From positions 186,001 to 250,000 of the forward strand of contig NZ_CP067395.1 of NCBI RefSeq assembly GCF_017355525.1: a stretch of DNA of 64,000 nucleotides. Direction: 5' to 3'. The notes beneath the pieces were generated by a model, which searched no databases, was not told the DNA's origin, and worked only from the letters and a program-made list of their open reading frames with translations. Below, piece after piece: positions 9,299 through 17,927 of this stretch (position 1 is the first letter of the stretch; every line of letters starts with the position of its first letter). Source of the stretch: Lysobacter enzymogenes (lineage in GTDB: Bacteria; Pseudomonadota; Gammaproteobacteria; Xanthomonadales; Xanthomonadaceae). Both the position numbers and the translations under genes were made by a program.

Positions 9299-9634
9299 GG
9301 CCTTGCTCCAAGCTGGGCGCGGCGCGGACGCGCCGCCGGGGAAACGATAAAGCTTGGGAAGCGCAGATTGCAGATTCGTGGCAAGGTTTGCGGCGCGTGC
9401 GCGATCACGGAATGGCAAGCCGGCGGCGCGGTTTTTTCGGGATTTTTATGTGAAAGCGGTCGCTGCTATCGATGTCGGGCGTTGTGCGGTTTGAGGTTCG
9501 ACGGGCGCGGCGCTTGAGGATTCAGCGCAACGAAAGCAGGAGCCGATTTTTTCTTTCGTTTTCGATTGAGCTGTTCGATCCGGCGAAGTATGGCCATGGA
9601 TCGAACAGCGCCGGCGCTGAAGCCCTTCCGCGAT
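9299..9634. other. Intergenic region with a perfect 11-bp inverted repeat
   Basis: No gene is supported here. The region upstream of the phospholipase C gene is more AT-rich than its surroundings (runs of T around 9432-9447 and 9548-9562). A perfect inverted repeat, CTGTTCGATCC at 9571-9581 and GGATCGAACAG at 9598-9608, has a 16-nt loop. No T-run follows it on either strand in the right place, so it is not an obvious terminator; an operator or an RNA hairpin is possible. Confidence 0.5.
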
Positions 9635-10096
9635 TCAGCCGCGCAACCACAAGGTCATCAATCGCCGCGGATGCGCCACATACCCCGCGCGCTCGTAGAT
9701 TCCGCGCGCATGCGCATTGTCGTCGTTGACTTCCAGCCGCAACGCGTCCAACCCTTCGGCCCGGCACAGCGCCTCGACTTCGGCCAACGCGCGCTTGGCC
9801 AGCCCGCCGCCGCGATGCGCCGGCAGCACGAACAACTCGTCGAGCAAGCCGAAGCGCCCGCCGAATTCAAGGCTGAAGCAAAACCCCAGCACGAAGTAAC
9901 CGGCGATCTCGCCTTCGCGCACGATCAGCCGCAGCCGCCCCGCATTCGGATCGCTCACCAACGCGCCGAGCGCGCGCCGCAGCGCCGGCTCGTTCCACGG
10001 CAGATGTTCGACGGCGTAGAACTCGCGCAGCACCGGAATCAACCGTTCGATATCGGCGGCGGTGGCGGAGACGAAGCGGTAGTCGTTGTTTTGCAT
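9635..10096 (-). CDS. GNAT-family N-acetyltransferase
   Basis: 153-residue acetyltransferase of the GNAT fold. The acetyl-CoA binding region is visible as LDELFVLPAHRGGGLAKRAL (the R/Q-x-x-G-x-G/A loop), followed by LRLEVNDDNAHARGIYERAG, the usual motif B. The ATG at 10096 is preceded by AGGTGAG. It lies just downstream of the EF-P-like gene, separated by a hairpin. The acceptor substrate is unknown. Confidence 0.9.
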   Translation of the reverse strand: MQNNDYRFVSATAADIERLIPVLREFYAVEHLPWNEPALRRALGALVSDPNAGRLRLIVREGEIAGYFVLGFCFSLEFGGRFGLLDELFVLPAHRGGGLAKRALAEVEALCRAEGLDALRLEVNDDNAHARGIYERAGYVAHPRRLMTLWLRG

Positions 10097-10117
10097 GAAG
10101 CTCACCTCAGAAACGAA

Positions 10118-10140
10118 CCGGCCCGCACGAGGCGGGCCGG
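10118..10140 (-). terminator. Putative terminator hairpin after the EF-P-like gene
   Basis: CCGGCCCGC and GCGGGCCGG form a 9-bp GC stem with a five-base loop between the EF-P-like stop codon and the start of the acetyltransferase gene. The T-run after it on the minus strand is poor, so it may work only partly or depend on Rho. Confidence 0.5.
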
Positions 10141-10166
10141 CGTCTAGCGAAAAATCCCGGCCTTGC

Positions 10167-10733
10167 TCAGTCCGCGCGCCCGGCGAATTCGCCGGTGGCG
10201 GTGTTGACCAGCACGCGCTCGCCGGTGCCGATGTACTCCGGCACCATGATTTCGAGCCCGGTTTCCAGCTTGGCCGGCTTCGGCCGCTTGGTCGCGGTGC
10301 CGCCTTTGAGTTCCGGCGGGGTTTCGACGACTTCCAGCGACACGTTGGCCGGCAACTGCAGGCCGACCGGCAGGTCGTCGATGATCTGCACGTAGAACCC
10401 GGACAGGTCGGCGATGATGTAGCCGGCCGCGTCGCCGACCACATCGGCGTCGAGGGTGTACGGCGTGTAGTCCTCGTCGTCGAGGAACACGAACGCGTCG
10501 CCGTCCTTGTACGAATACGTCGCCTGACGGCGGCTCAGCTCGACTTCCTTGAGCTCGTCGTCGCCGCCGACGCTGAGGTCGAACTTCACCCCGGCCGGGA
10601 CCGAGTACATGGTGAAGCGGAACTTCACGTTGCCGCCGCGGCCTTGCGGCGAGCTGCGTTCGATGTCGCGCACCTGATACACGGTGCCGTTGTGTTCGAT
10701 GACGTTACCTTTCTTGACGTCGTAGGCTTTCAT
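10167..10733 (-). CDS. yeiP: Elongation factor P-like protein (EfpL/YeiP)
   Basis: 188-residue translation factor of the EF-P paralogue group, which helps ribosomes through difficult peptide bonds such as polyproline. Three beta-barrel domains are expected; the N-terminal KOW-like domain starts [16 protein letters not shown]. The loop that carries the modified lysine in EF-P reads SPQGRGG here, with arginine at the tip, which is the hallmark of the EfpL/YeiP branch. Length and C-terminal EFAGRAD ending fit the family. It is preceded by a region holding an inverted pair of the 29-bp repeat. Confidence 0.95.
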   Translation of the reverse strand: MKAYDVKKGNVIEHNGTVYQVRDIERSSPQGRGGNVKFRFTMYSVPAGVKFDLSVGGDDELKEVELSRRQATYSYKDGDAFVFLDDEDYTPYTLDADVVGDAAGYIIADLSGFYVQIIDDLPVGLQLPANVSLEVVETPPELKGGTATKRPKPAKLETGLEIMVPEYIGTGERVLVNTATGEFAGRAD

Positions 10734-10771
10734 TGCGTCGATTCCGATCGATGTGTTCGTTGCGTATCCGA

Positions 10772-10871
10772 CTGTAGGCGCTGCGCAAGCTGCGACCGCG
10801 GGTCATCCGGTCGCGCCGAAAGTTTCGGCGTAGTTGCGTTGTCGCGGTCGCGGCTCGCGCCGCTCCTACAG
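10772..10871. repeat. Inverted pair of the 29-bp repeat
   Basis: A degenerate plus-oriented copy (10772-10800, with CTGTAGGCGCTGC instead of CTGTAGGAGCGGC) faces a minus-oriented copy (10843-10871). The pair fills most of the gap between the SDR gene and the EF-P-like gene. Confidence 0.85.
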
Positions 10872-10887
10872 GTAGAACGGGTGGGGT

Positions 10888-11658
10888 TTACTTCGGGGCC
10901 AGACGGGTCGCGCCGTCCAGGCGGATGGTCTCGCCGTTCAAATAACGGTTGCCGAGAATGTAGGCGACCAGATCGGCGAACTCCTCCGGCCGGCCCAGGC
11001 GCGAGGGGAACGGGATCGAGGCCGACAGCGACTGCTGCACCGACTCGGGCATGCCGTCGACCATCGGGGTCCAGAAGATGCCGGGGGCGACGGTCATCAC
11101 CCGGATGCCGAAGCGCGACAGCTCGCGCGCCATCGGCAGGGTCATGCCGACCACGCCGCCCTTGCTGGCCGAATACGCGGCCTGGCCGATCTGGCCCTCG
11201 TACGCGGCCACCGACGCGGTGTTGACGATCACCCCGCGCTCGCCGTCGTCGCCGGCCTCGTTGTGCTGCATCAGGTTGGCCGCGGCCTTGGCCACGTTGA
11301 AGCTGCCGACCAAGTTCACCATCACCGTGGTCTGGAACTGCCCCAGCGGCATCGGCGCTTCCTTGCCGAGCACCCGGCCCGCGCCGAGGATGCCGGCGCA
11401 GTTGATCGCCGCGTTCAGGCCGCCGAGGAACTCCTTGGCCGCCTGCAGGTTCGCCGCCACGCCGGCTTCGTCGGTGACGTCGGTGCGGAAGTAGCGGGCG
11501 TTGGCCTCGCCCAGCGCGGCCACGGCCTGCGCGCCCTTGTCGTCGTTGACGTCGAACAGCGCGACCTTGCCGCCGGCGGCGACCAGATGCTGGGCGACGG
11601 CGAAACCGAGGCCGGAGACGCCGCCGGTGATCGCGGCGCGGGCATTTTGCAGTTGCAT
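10888..11658 (-). CDS. SDR dehydrogenase, 3-hydroxyacyl-CoA dehydrogenase type
   Basis: 256-residue short-chain dehydrogenase. The cofactor motif is TGGVSGLG at residues 11-18, Asp36 after the second strand favours NAD(H), and the catalytic Tyr162 and Lys166 lie in YSASK with Ser149 upstream. The INCAGI motif is present. The overall pattern (APGIFWTPM, the inserted HNEAGDDGERGV loop) resembles the HSD17B10/3-hydroxy-2-methylbutyryl-CoA dehydrogenase group, which would suit branched-chain acyl-CoA oxidation. That assignment is inference; the SDR family is certain. Confidence 0.88.
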   Translation of the reverse strand: MQLQNARAAITGGVSGLGFAVAQHLVAAGGKVALFDVNDDKGAQAVAALGEANARYFRTDVTDEAGVAANLQAAKEFLGGLNAAINCAGILGAGRVLGKEAPMPLGQFQTTVMVNLVGSFNVAKAAANLMQHNEAGDDGERGVIVNTASVAAYEGQIGQAAYSASKGGVVGMTLPMARELSRFGIRVMTVAPGIFWTPMVDGMPESVQQSLSASIPFPSRLGRPEEFADLVAYILGNRYLNGETIRLDGATRLAPK

Positions 11659-11859
11659 GGGGCGGTCCTGAGGGCGGAAAAGGCGCCATTCTAAAGGACC
11701 GGGCGACCCGCCGCCGCTGCGCGGCCGGGCGGGCGCGCCGGGAACGCCGCCGAAACCGGACCGGATCGGGCTTTTCGGCGATTTCGCCGCGATGCGCCTG
11801 TGGCCCGGCGCGCGCGTTCAGGTCGTGGCGAGGCCGCGCCGGCTGCGGCGCGCCCGCGC

Positions 11860-12342
11860 TCAGATCGAACGCAAATACCAGGTATTGCTGCCGCGCAACT
11901 CGCCGTAACCCAACGGCGCTTGCAGCAACTGGAAGCTGTTGGCCTCCAGCAGACGGTGCGCCACCGCCATGCGGTCCAGCGCCTCGACATAGCACTGCCC
12001 GTAACCGAAGCCGCGCGCGGTCAGCAGGCACTTGTCCAGCAGCGCCTGACCCAGGCCCATCCCGCGCACGCCCGGCAGCAGATAGAACTTGCGCAGCTCG
12101 CAGATGCCCTCGTCGCCGCCGAGCAGCGGCGCGATGCCGGCGCCGCCGCCGAGCCGGCCGTCGCGCTCGACCACGAAGTAGGCGCTGCGCGGCCGGCTGT
12201 AGGCGCGCTGCATCGCATCGATCTCCGGATCGCTGGCCAACCCCGACCCGAACTCCGCCAGCACTTGTCGCGTGACCGCCGCCACCGCCGCATCGTCGCG
12301 CGGCAGGATCGGACGCAAAACGACTCCGGGCGGCAAGGTCAT
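11860..12342 (-). CDS. GNAT-family N-acetyltransferase
   Basis: 160-residue GNAT protein. The acetyl-CoA loop appears as KFYLLPGVRGMGLGQALLDK, a textbook motif A, and the C-terminal half contains the FGYGQCYVEALDRM segment. No signal peptide. It stands alone between the SDR gene and the divergent cytochrome-like gene. The acceptor is unknown. Confidence 0.88.
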   Translation of the reverse strand: MTLPPGVVLRPILPRDDAAVAAVTRQVLAEFGSGLASDPEIDAMQRAYSRPRSAYFVVERDGRLGGGAGIAPLLGGDEGICELRKFYLLPGVRGMGLGQALLDKCLLTARGFGYGQCYVEALDRMAVAHRLLEANSFQLLQAPLGYGELRGSNTWYLRSI

Positions 12343-12527
12343 AGCGGGCGGGGTCTCGGCAGGGACGCGGCGTTCATCCTCGCTCAGATCGCCGCGTTTG
12401 CGAAGCCGCCCGCCACTGCGCGCCCGGTCGCGGTGTGAGCGAGGGTGAGGCCGCCGCCGCGGCCGCGCTGGCCTCGGGCCGGACGCGTTCGCGTTAACAG
12501 GGTCAATCCACAGGGGAAGACATCACG

Positions 12528-13955
12528 ATGAAGACCGCACTGACCGTAGCGGTGATTGCCTTGACCTGCGCGCTCGGCGCGGCCGTATCGCAGGAACGCA
12601 CCGCCGCGCCCGCCGGCGCCGCACCCGCCGGCGCCGCCGCGAGCGCCGCGCGCTTCCCCAGCTACGACCCGCGCTACCCGCCGCCGCCGGGCACGCCGCC
12701 GGCGCAGGTGTTCCGGCTCAGCCAGGACTTCCCCAAGACCTACGCCGCCGACACCTTCCCGTGGGAGAAGATCGACTTCAAGGCCTTCCCCAACGAATAC
12801 CTGCGTTCGGTGCTGAACTACTGCCTGGAAGGCAACGTCGACGTCGACTTCCGCGTGCAGGACAACCCGGTGCGCAAGTGGTACCACGCGCCGTGGCTGC
12901 ACGACGACGGCGCCCAGTTCGGCGGCGGCCGCGAATGGCGCCGCGGCATGACCCGCGAACGCATGTCGCGCCCGTTCGAACTGCACACCAAACAGACCGG
13001 CCGCGGCCAGAACTGGGCGGTCGGCTTCTACAACGACCGCGGCGGCGTCGGCCTCGGCAAGGTCTGGCTGACCGCCGACGGCCGCCCCGACCCGAGCAAG
13101 TCCACGTTCCCGCCGAACACCGTCGCCTGCAAACTGCTGTTCACCGACGCGCCGGTCGAACAAGTGCCGTACCTGCGCAACGGCAAGGTGTGGACCGCCA
13201 ACATCTACCCCGACACCAACTACGACAAGCCGCGCGTCGACCGCGAGATGCGCCTGCTGCAACTCGACGTGGCGGTCAAAGACCCGCGCCTGGCGCGCAG
13301 CACCGGCTGGGTGTTCGGCACCTTCGTCTACGACGGCGGCTCGCCCGGCAAGACCGTGTGGGACCGCATGAGCCCGGTCGGCCTGAGCTGGGGCGACGAC
13401 CAGGCGGTGCGCACCGACGCCCAGCGCAACGGCGTGTTCGTCAACACCGCGCTGACCCAGACGCGGATCAACAGCTTCCTGGTCGAACAGCCCGGCTGGG
13501 ACTACGGCGACCGCGCCTACGTGCGCCATCACGGCCTCGGCGGCCGGGTCAACGGCCCGATCGACAGCCCGGTGTCCTCGTGCGTGTCCTGCCACGGCCG
13601 CGCCGGCACCTTCGCCAACGCCGCCGACCCGGTCAACCGCGGCCGCCCGATGGCGATGGCGGTGTTCAGCGCGAGCAAGCCCAGCGAATACCCGATGGAC
13701 AAGTTCGACGAGTTCTTCAAGCCGATCCCGGACGGGGCGCATGTGGAGACGCAGGACGGGAGTCAGTTCATGACCACCGACTACTCGTTGCAGGTGACCG
13801 GTGGGATCCGCAACTACTACCAGAACCTGCGCAGCCAGCCGGTGGCGCCGGTGGCGGCGGAAGCGGGGCGAGCGACGCGGAACCTCAAGGCGACCGTGCC
13901 GGTGGATTTGAGCAACGCGCCGGCGTTGCCGCGGGTGGATCGGGACGCGGATTGA
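12528..13955 (+). CDS. Exported protein with a single c-type haem motif
   Basis: 475-residue protein with an N-terminal signal peptide of about 20 residues and an Ala/Pro-rich linker to residue 60. One haem c-binding motif, CVSCH (Cys352, Cys355, His356), lies in a small C-terminal region followed by GRAGTFANAA and several Met residues that could be the distal ligand. The 290 residues before it are not recognised. A periplasmic redox role is inferred from the haem motif and export signal. The ATG at 12528 has a GGGGAAGA ribosome binding site. No neighbour suggests a pathway. Confidence 0.75.
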   Translation: MKTALTVAVIALTCALGAAVSQERTAAPAGAAPAGAAASAARFPSYDPRYPPPPGTPPAQVFRLSQDFPKTYAADTFPWEKIDFKAFPNEYLRSVLNYCLEGNVDVDFRVQDNPVRKWYHAPWLHDDGAQFGGGREWRRGMTRERMSRPFELHTKQTGRGQNWAVGFYNDRGGVGLGKVWLTADGRPDPSKSTFPPNTVACKLLFTDAPVEQVPYLRNGKVWTANIYPDTNYDKPRVDREMRLLQLDVAVKDPRLARSTGWVFGTFVYDGGSPGKTVWDRMSPVGLSWGDDQAVRTDAQRNGVFVNTALTQTRINSFLVEQPGWDYGDRAYVRHHGLGGRVNGPIDSPVSSCVSCHGRAGTFANAADPVNRGRPMAMAVFSASKPSEYPMDKFDEFFKPIPDGAHVETQDGSQFMTTDYSLQVTGGIRNYYQNLRSQPVAPVAAEAGRATRNLKATVPVDLSNAPALPRVDRDAD

Positions 13956-14593
13956 GGGGCGGTTGGGGCGGGGAGGGCGGCGCGCAGGCGCCGCGATGCT
14001 CCTCGCGGGCCGCAGCGGCTTGCGCGCAAGCCGCGCACCGTTGCGCACAAGCCGCGCGCGCTTGCGCGCAAGCGCGGCGGCCTTGGCCGCAAGCCGTAAA
14101 GTCCCGGCGTTGCCCCAAAATGGAGCGGCGCCGGGCAGGGCGGGACTCGCGCGCAAGGCGGTTTGGCTTGCGCGCAAGCCGCGAAGGCTTGCGCGCAACC
14201 CGAAAAGCGCCGCTGGAAATCGTTCAGGCGCCGATTCGCGAGGCATTTTGCCGCGCGCGCAAGCCGTTGCGGCTCGCGCGCGACGCTTTTCGGCTTGCGC
14301 GCAAGCTGTGTGGGGTCGGCGTTGAACCAAGTTGGTGCGAGGGTCGGGGAAAAAGGCTTGCGCGCGAGCTATTGGGCTTTGCGGCTGAGCTACAGAAGTA
14401 TGCGGACAGCTGAATTCGTGCCGGGTGTGCGGCGGAATTCTTTGCGTCCAGGGGCATGCGCGTTACAAGCTAAGAAAAAAGAGTTGCGATTCGATCGAGC
14501 TATGTCGCGTGCGAGATAAAAGAGCGTGCGCCACTCCATATGGGCGTGGTGCACGCTGCGTAGACGCCGGTAACGAGCCGTCGCTTCCGTAGA
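13956..14593. other. Gene-free region with a cluster of GCTTGCGCGCAAGC palindromes
   Basis: The perfect 14-bp palindrome GCTTGCGCGCAAGC occurs at 14018-14031, 14060-14073, 14166-14179 and 14293-14306, with near copies at about 14044, 14187 and 14356. Open frames exist in several phases but they encode only repetitive Ala/Arg/Cys/Gln peptides generated by the palindromes, so no gene is called. GC falls after about 14370, at the edge of the low-GC island. Confidence 0.8.
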
Positions 14594-14824
14594 TCAATCG
14601 GAACGAACGTCGTCCAGGCCGGCCCGAACTTGATTTGCCCAGACACGAAAGACAGATGCTAAGGCGCGACGCCGCGCGTACTCGGTTTTACGCGGGGTAG
14701 CTTGCAGCGAGGTTGCAGAGTCAATCGTGTCGGCTGCAAGCAGCATTTCATCATGAAGCGTGCAGAGGGCTTTATAGGCATCGACAGAGAGGCGAAGTGC
14801 GGCAGGAGCGGATTTGCGAGACAT
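14594..14824 (-). CDS. Small protein of unknown function
   Basis: Predicted 76-residue basic, helical protein with no signal peptide or recognised motif. The ATG at 14824 has GGGAG ten bases upstream. Its codon use is less GC-rich than that of the flanking genes and it sits at the edge of the low-GC island that carries the trypsin-like/SEC-C gene. The pattern of hydrophobic residues is compatible with a short helical bundle. Not recognised. Confidence 0.55.
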   Translation of the reverse strand: MSRKSAPAALRLSVDAYKALCTLHDEMLLAADTIDSATSLQATPRKTEYARRRALASVFRVWANQVRAGLDDVRSD

Positions 14825-15296
14825 TAAGCGGAACTCCCAGGTGAGAGGGCGGCCATCGCTTCGTCGACGGCGGTGCGCTGTACGGGAGTTCCGAGGCTCC
14901 GGAGGCCAATGTCCGCGAACTTCTGCCTTCAGTCAATGGTGAAAAAATCTTCAAACGTATCTTGGCGACGAACCGTGCTTCTAGATCACTTTTGCTATGT
15001 AGTGCGTATGGTGCTTTGGTTGCATTGCGATGTCCCTACCCGAAGTCCTCAGGGCGTCGCTCCCGATCAGGTTCGGACTTGGCAAAGTGACGTCGTCACG
15101 CGCATCGACGCTGTTGTCGACCTGGGCCTCCCTCGGTTAGTGAAAGTAACGGCTGCACCTGACGGTCGCGGATTAAATATGCATTGGTCAACTTGCCGAG
15201 TGTGTAGCCAGTGGTGATGGTGTGGATAGAGTAATGTTTGATTGACTCATGTTTTTCGTGTCTAGGACTATAAGTAAATATCTTGGAGCTAAGCCT
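14825..15296. other. Low-GC intergenic region
   Basis: Visibly lower in GC than the rest of the window. Short open frames are present but none has a convincing start or protein-like composition. The last 60 bp include TTGACT (15242-15247) and TATAAG (15269-15274), but the 21-bp spacing is too long for a normal sigma-70 promoter, so a promoter for the downstream gene is only suggested. Confidence 0.4.
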
Positions 15297-16220
15297 GTGT
15301 CGAAATTTTCACACCCTCTTTCAAAGTTAGTGCATGGAACGGTTAGAATTGAATGCATTGGGCGCGACGGTTCTGTGTCGTCAGGCACAGGATACGTTTA
15401 TGGGTTCTGCGAGAGTGAAAAGGGCTGTCGTCCTGGAGTGGTTACTAATAAGCACGTTGTGAGGGGGGCGGCTCGCGTGATATTTCATCTTACTTTGCGA
15501 AAAGAGGATGGAAGTGCTGATTTAGGATCGCATGAGGCTGTGGCTGTCGATAATGTGGCGCAATGTTGCGTCTATCACCCGGATCCTGGTATTGATTTGG
15601 TTGCGTTTCCTATTGGGAGTATTCTTAATGACGGCGTCAGTGGACGGCAATTCTTCTTCACGATGATAGGAAAGGATACCGTTGCTGCGGATGATCTGCT
15701 TGAGTCGCTATCTCCAATGGAGGAGATAGTGATGATTGGTTATCCGAACGGGCTTTGGGATGAATTTCACAATCTCCCAATTGTCCGAAAGGGGATAACT
15801 GCTACCCATCCAAGGCTGAGGTTGAATGGTAAGCCTGAATTCCTTATCGATGCCGCTTGTTTTCCTGGGTCTTCTGGTTCCCCTGTTTTTTTAGCGAATA
15901 TAGGGACTTATTTAGACTCCAATGGGTTGCTTCACGCCGCCACAAGAATTGCTTTACTTGGGACTTTATATTCTGGTCCGCAGTATACTGCGGCTGGAGA
16001 TGTGAGGGTCGTAGATGTCCCGACAGATACAAGGGTTGTTTCATTTAGCTCTATTCCTAGCAATTTAGGCTATGTGATTCAGGCTAGAGAGTTGTTTGTG
16101 CTGGATGAGGCGATAGCTAAGGCGCAAGAAGAGGGAGGCAATGGACGCCTGCCTTCTAGGAACTCCGACTGTCCTTGTCATAGTGGGTTGAAATATAAGG
16201 AATGCTGCGGAGTGATTTGA
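15297..16220 (+). CDS. Trypsin-like serine protease with C-terminal SEC-C zinc motif
   Basis: 307-residue protein with the catalytic triad of a chymotrypsin-fold protease: His53 in TNKHVV, Asp100 in GIDLVAF and Ser193 in GSSGSP. The C-terminus ends in a SEC-C metal-binding motif, CPCHSGLKYKECC (Cys292, Cys294, Cys303, Cys304), a domain often attached to proteins that handle other proteins. No signal peptide, so it should act in the cytoplasm. The GTG at 15297 is preferred because GGAG lies nine bases upstream; an ATG at 15249 would add 16 residues with no ribosome binding site. Base composition is far lower in GC than the neighbours, suggesting recent acquisition. Substrate unknown. Confidence 0.82.
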   Translation: MSKFSHPLSKLVHGTVRIECIGRDGSVSSGTGYVYGFCESEKGCRPGVVTNKHVVRGAARVIFHLTLRKEDGSADLGSHEAVAVDNVAQCCVYHPDPGIDLVAFPIGSILNDGVSGRQFFFTMIGKDTVAADDLLESLSPMEEIVMIGYPNGLWDEFHNLPIVRKGITATHPRLRLNGKPEFLIDAACFPGSSGSPVFLANIGTYLDSNGLLHAATRIALLGTLYSGPQYTAAGDVRVVDVPTDTRVVSFSSIPSNLGYVIQARELFVLDEAIAKAQEEGGNGRLPSRNSDCPCHSGLKYKECCGVI

Positions 16221-16500
16221 CAATAATAATGGTGGTGGTGTTGTGGGTTGGGGGCGGACTATCACTATGTCGGCATAACGAACTGCGCTGGCGATGCGAT
16301 GGTCGATGACATCAATTCGGCGTTACAACTCCAGCAAAGCGTGCAACAGGGCTCAAGCACGGGACTATCAGTGGTTGGCCTAGAGTCAAGAGAAGGGGGC
16401 AGTCAGTCTCGAATAGTCTTGGCAGCGCGATCTGCTCTACCGACCTTATGAAAAGCTAAGCGCGCGGCGGCCACCCGAACGTGCGCTCAGCGGTTCTCGC
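16221..16500. other. Intergenic region at the end of the low-GC island
   Basis: No supported gene. CTAAGCG (16455) and CGCTTAG (near 16497) form a weak 7-bp inverted repeat just beyond the glycosyltransferase stop codon, followed on the minus strand by CTTTT, a possible weak terminator. Confidence 0.35.
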
Positions 16501-17715
16501 TTAGTTATTGACCGAATTAATCAACCGCTTGGCCGCCACCGCCGCGCCATCTCCGCGCACCATTTCAGCGACCACCCGCGCACGCGCCCGCGTCTCCGGG
16601 CGCAACGCCGCAGCCAACGCTTCGCCCAGCGATTCCACGCTGGCGATAGGCCCCGCATGCGCCACCCCCATGCCGAGGTCGGCGACGCGCCCGGCCCAAT
16701 ACGGCTGATCGGCAATCTGCGGCACGATCACCTGCGGCGTCCCCGACCGCGTCGCCGCCGTCGTCGTCCCCGCGCCGCCGTGATGCACGATCGCCGCCAT
16801 GCGCGGGAACAACGCCTGCTGATTGACTTCGCCGACCGCGAAGCAGTCCTCGCCCGCATCGACCGGCGCCAACCCGGCCCAGCCGCCGGAGAGCACGATG
16901 CGACGACCGAGCCCGCGCGCCGCGTCGATGGCGACGCGCGCGGCGTCGCTCCACGCATGCAACCCCATGCTGCCGAAGCCGACGTACACCGGCGCGTCGC
17001 CGGCCTCGATGAAGTCGCGCAGGTCCGGCGCCAGCGGGCGGTCGTCGGGCAGGATCCACGCGCCGGTCTGCTCGACTTCGCACAGGCTGGTCGGCGCCCA
17101 TGGGCTCAGCACCGGGTCGGAGGCGAGCCAGGGGCGGTCGGTGAAGACGCGGTCGCGCAGGCGGTCGGCGGGCGGCAGGCCGAGCGCGGCGCGGTGGCGG
17201 TTGGCGGCGTCGCCGAACACGTCCTGCATGATCGTCGTGTTCAGCGCCCAGCGTTCGCGGTTGTCGGCGCTGTCCGGCGGCGGCGGGCGGTCCGGGAACT
17301 GAAACGGACGGTGGTGCGCCGAGGGCAGGTAGATCGGGCAGTAGCCGGCGTAGACGTAGCGCAGGCCGTAGCGCTCGGCGACCGATTGGGCGGCGACGGT
17401 GGACGGGAACAGGCCGGTGGCGAGGATCGCGTCGCAGCCTTCGGCGGCGCGCGGCAGCGCGTCGAAATACATGTCCATGACCTGCGCGCCGCGTTCGCGG
17501 ATGTTGGGCTTGGGGTCGGCCATCACCTCGCGGATCCAGTCGCGCACGGTGGGGCCGACCGGGAACAGCTCCACCCCGGCCTGCTCGAAGCGCGGGGCGA
17601 AGTCCGGCGCCGTGCACACCCGCGCCTGCGCGCCTTGCGCCTGCAAGGCCGCGGCCAGGGCGGCCAGGGGCTCGGCGTCCCCGCGCGAGCCGAACGTCGA
17701 TAACAAAACACGCAT
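16501..17715 (-). CDS. Glycosyltransferase family 1 (UGT-like)
   Basis: 404-residue GT-B glycosyltransferase resembling macrolide and sterol glycosyltransferases. The N-terminal acceptor domain starts MRVLLSTFGSRGDAEPLAAL, and the C-terminal donor-binding signature is VHHGGAGTTTAATRSGTPQV followed by DQPYWAGRV. The ATG at 17715 is chosen over an upstream extension because it starts exactly at the first strand of the fold and has GGGAG/AAGG upstream. Sugar donor and acceptor are not predictable; a lipid or natural-product acceptor is typical for the group. Confidence 0.92.
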   Translation of the reverse strand: MRVLLSTFGSRGDAEPLAALAAALQAQGAQARVCTAPDFAPRFEQAGVELFPVGPTVRDWIREVMADPKPNIRERGAQVMDMYFDALPRAAEGCDAILATGLFPSTVAAQSVAERYGLRYVYAGYCPIYLPSAHHRPFQFPDRPPPPDSADNRERWALNTTIMQDVFGDAANRHRAALGLPPADRLRDRVFTDRPWLASDPVLSPWAPTSLCEVEQTGAWILPDDRPLAPDLRDFIEAGDAPVYVGFGSMGLHAWSDAARVAIDAARGLGRRIVLSGGWAGLAPVDAGEDCFAVGEVNQQALFPRMAAIVHHGGAGTTTAATRSGTPQVIVPQIADQPYWAGRVADLGMGVAHAGPIASVESLGEALAAALRPETRARARVVAEMVRGDGAAVAAKRLINSVNN

Positions 17716-17814
17716 GGCCTTACTCCCGTTTGCGCCGACAGCGGCGGACGGCGGCGATCCTGCGCCCGCGCGGGGGGCTTGCTGCAATCCCTGGAGGCGG
17801 TACTATGTTGATAC

Positions 17815-17848
17815 CGGGAAGGGCGAAAGCCCTTCCCGTTTTGTTTTT
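17815..17848 (+). terminator. Rho-independent terminator with no annotated upstream gene
   Basis: CGGGAAGGGC and GCCCTTCCCG form a 10-bp stem with a GAAA-type loop, followed on the plus strand by TTTTGTTTTT. The only plus-strand sequence upstream is the 100-bp gap after the divergent glycosyltransferase start. A TTGCTG and a TACTAT separated by 16 bp lie at 17779-17806. The hairpin could end a short RNA or attenuate the gene at 17928. Confidence 0.7.
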
Positions 17849-17927
17849 CGGGGCGGTTTCGCGGCCCCGTGGCGGCTGCGACAGTCGCGGCGAGCCGTTC
17901 GTCGCGGGCTTCGCGCATACTGCGCGC

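Noticed and set aside
13963..14519. Open frames with repeated ACAQAA/LRAS peptides
   Set aside because: They arise from the GCTTGCGCGCAAGC palindromes read in several phases on both strands; none has a family or a good start.
14873..15217. 114-codon plus-strand frame in the low-GC region
   Set aside because: No ribosome binding site, no protein-like composition and it overlaps the upstream region of the small minus-strand gene.
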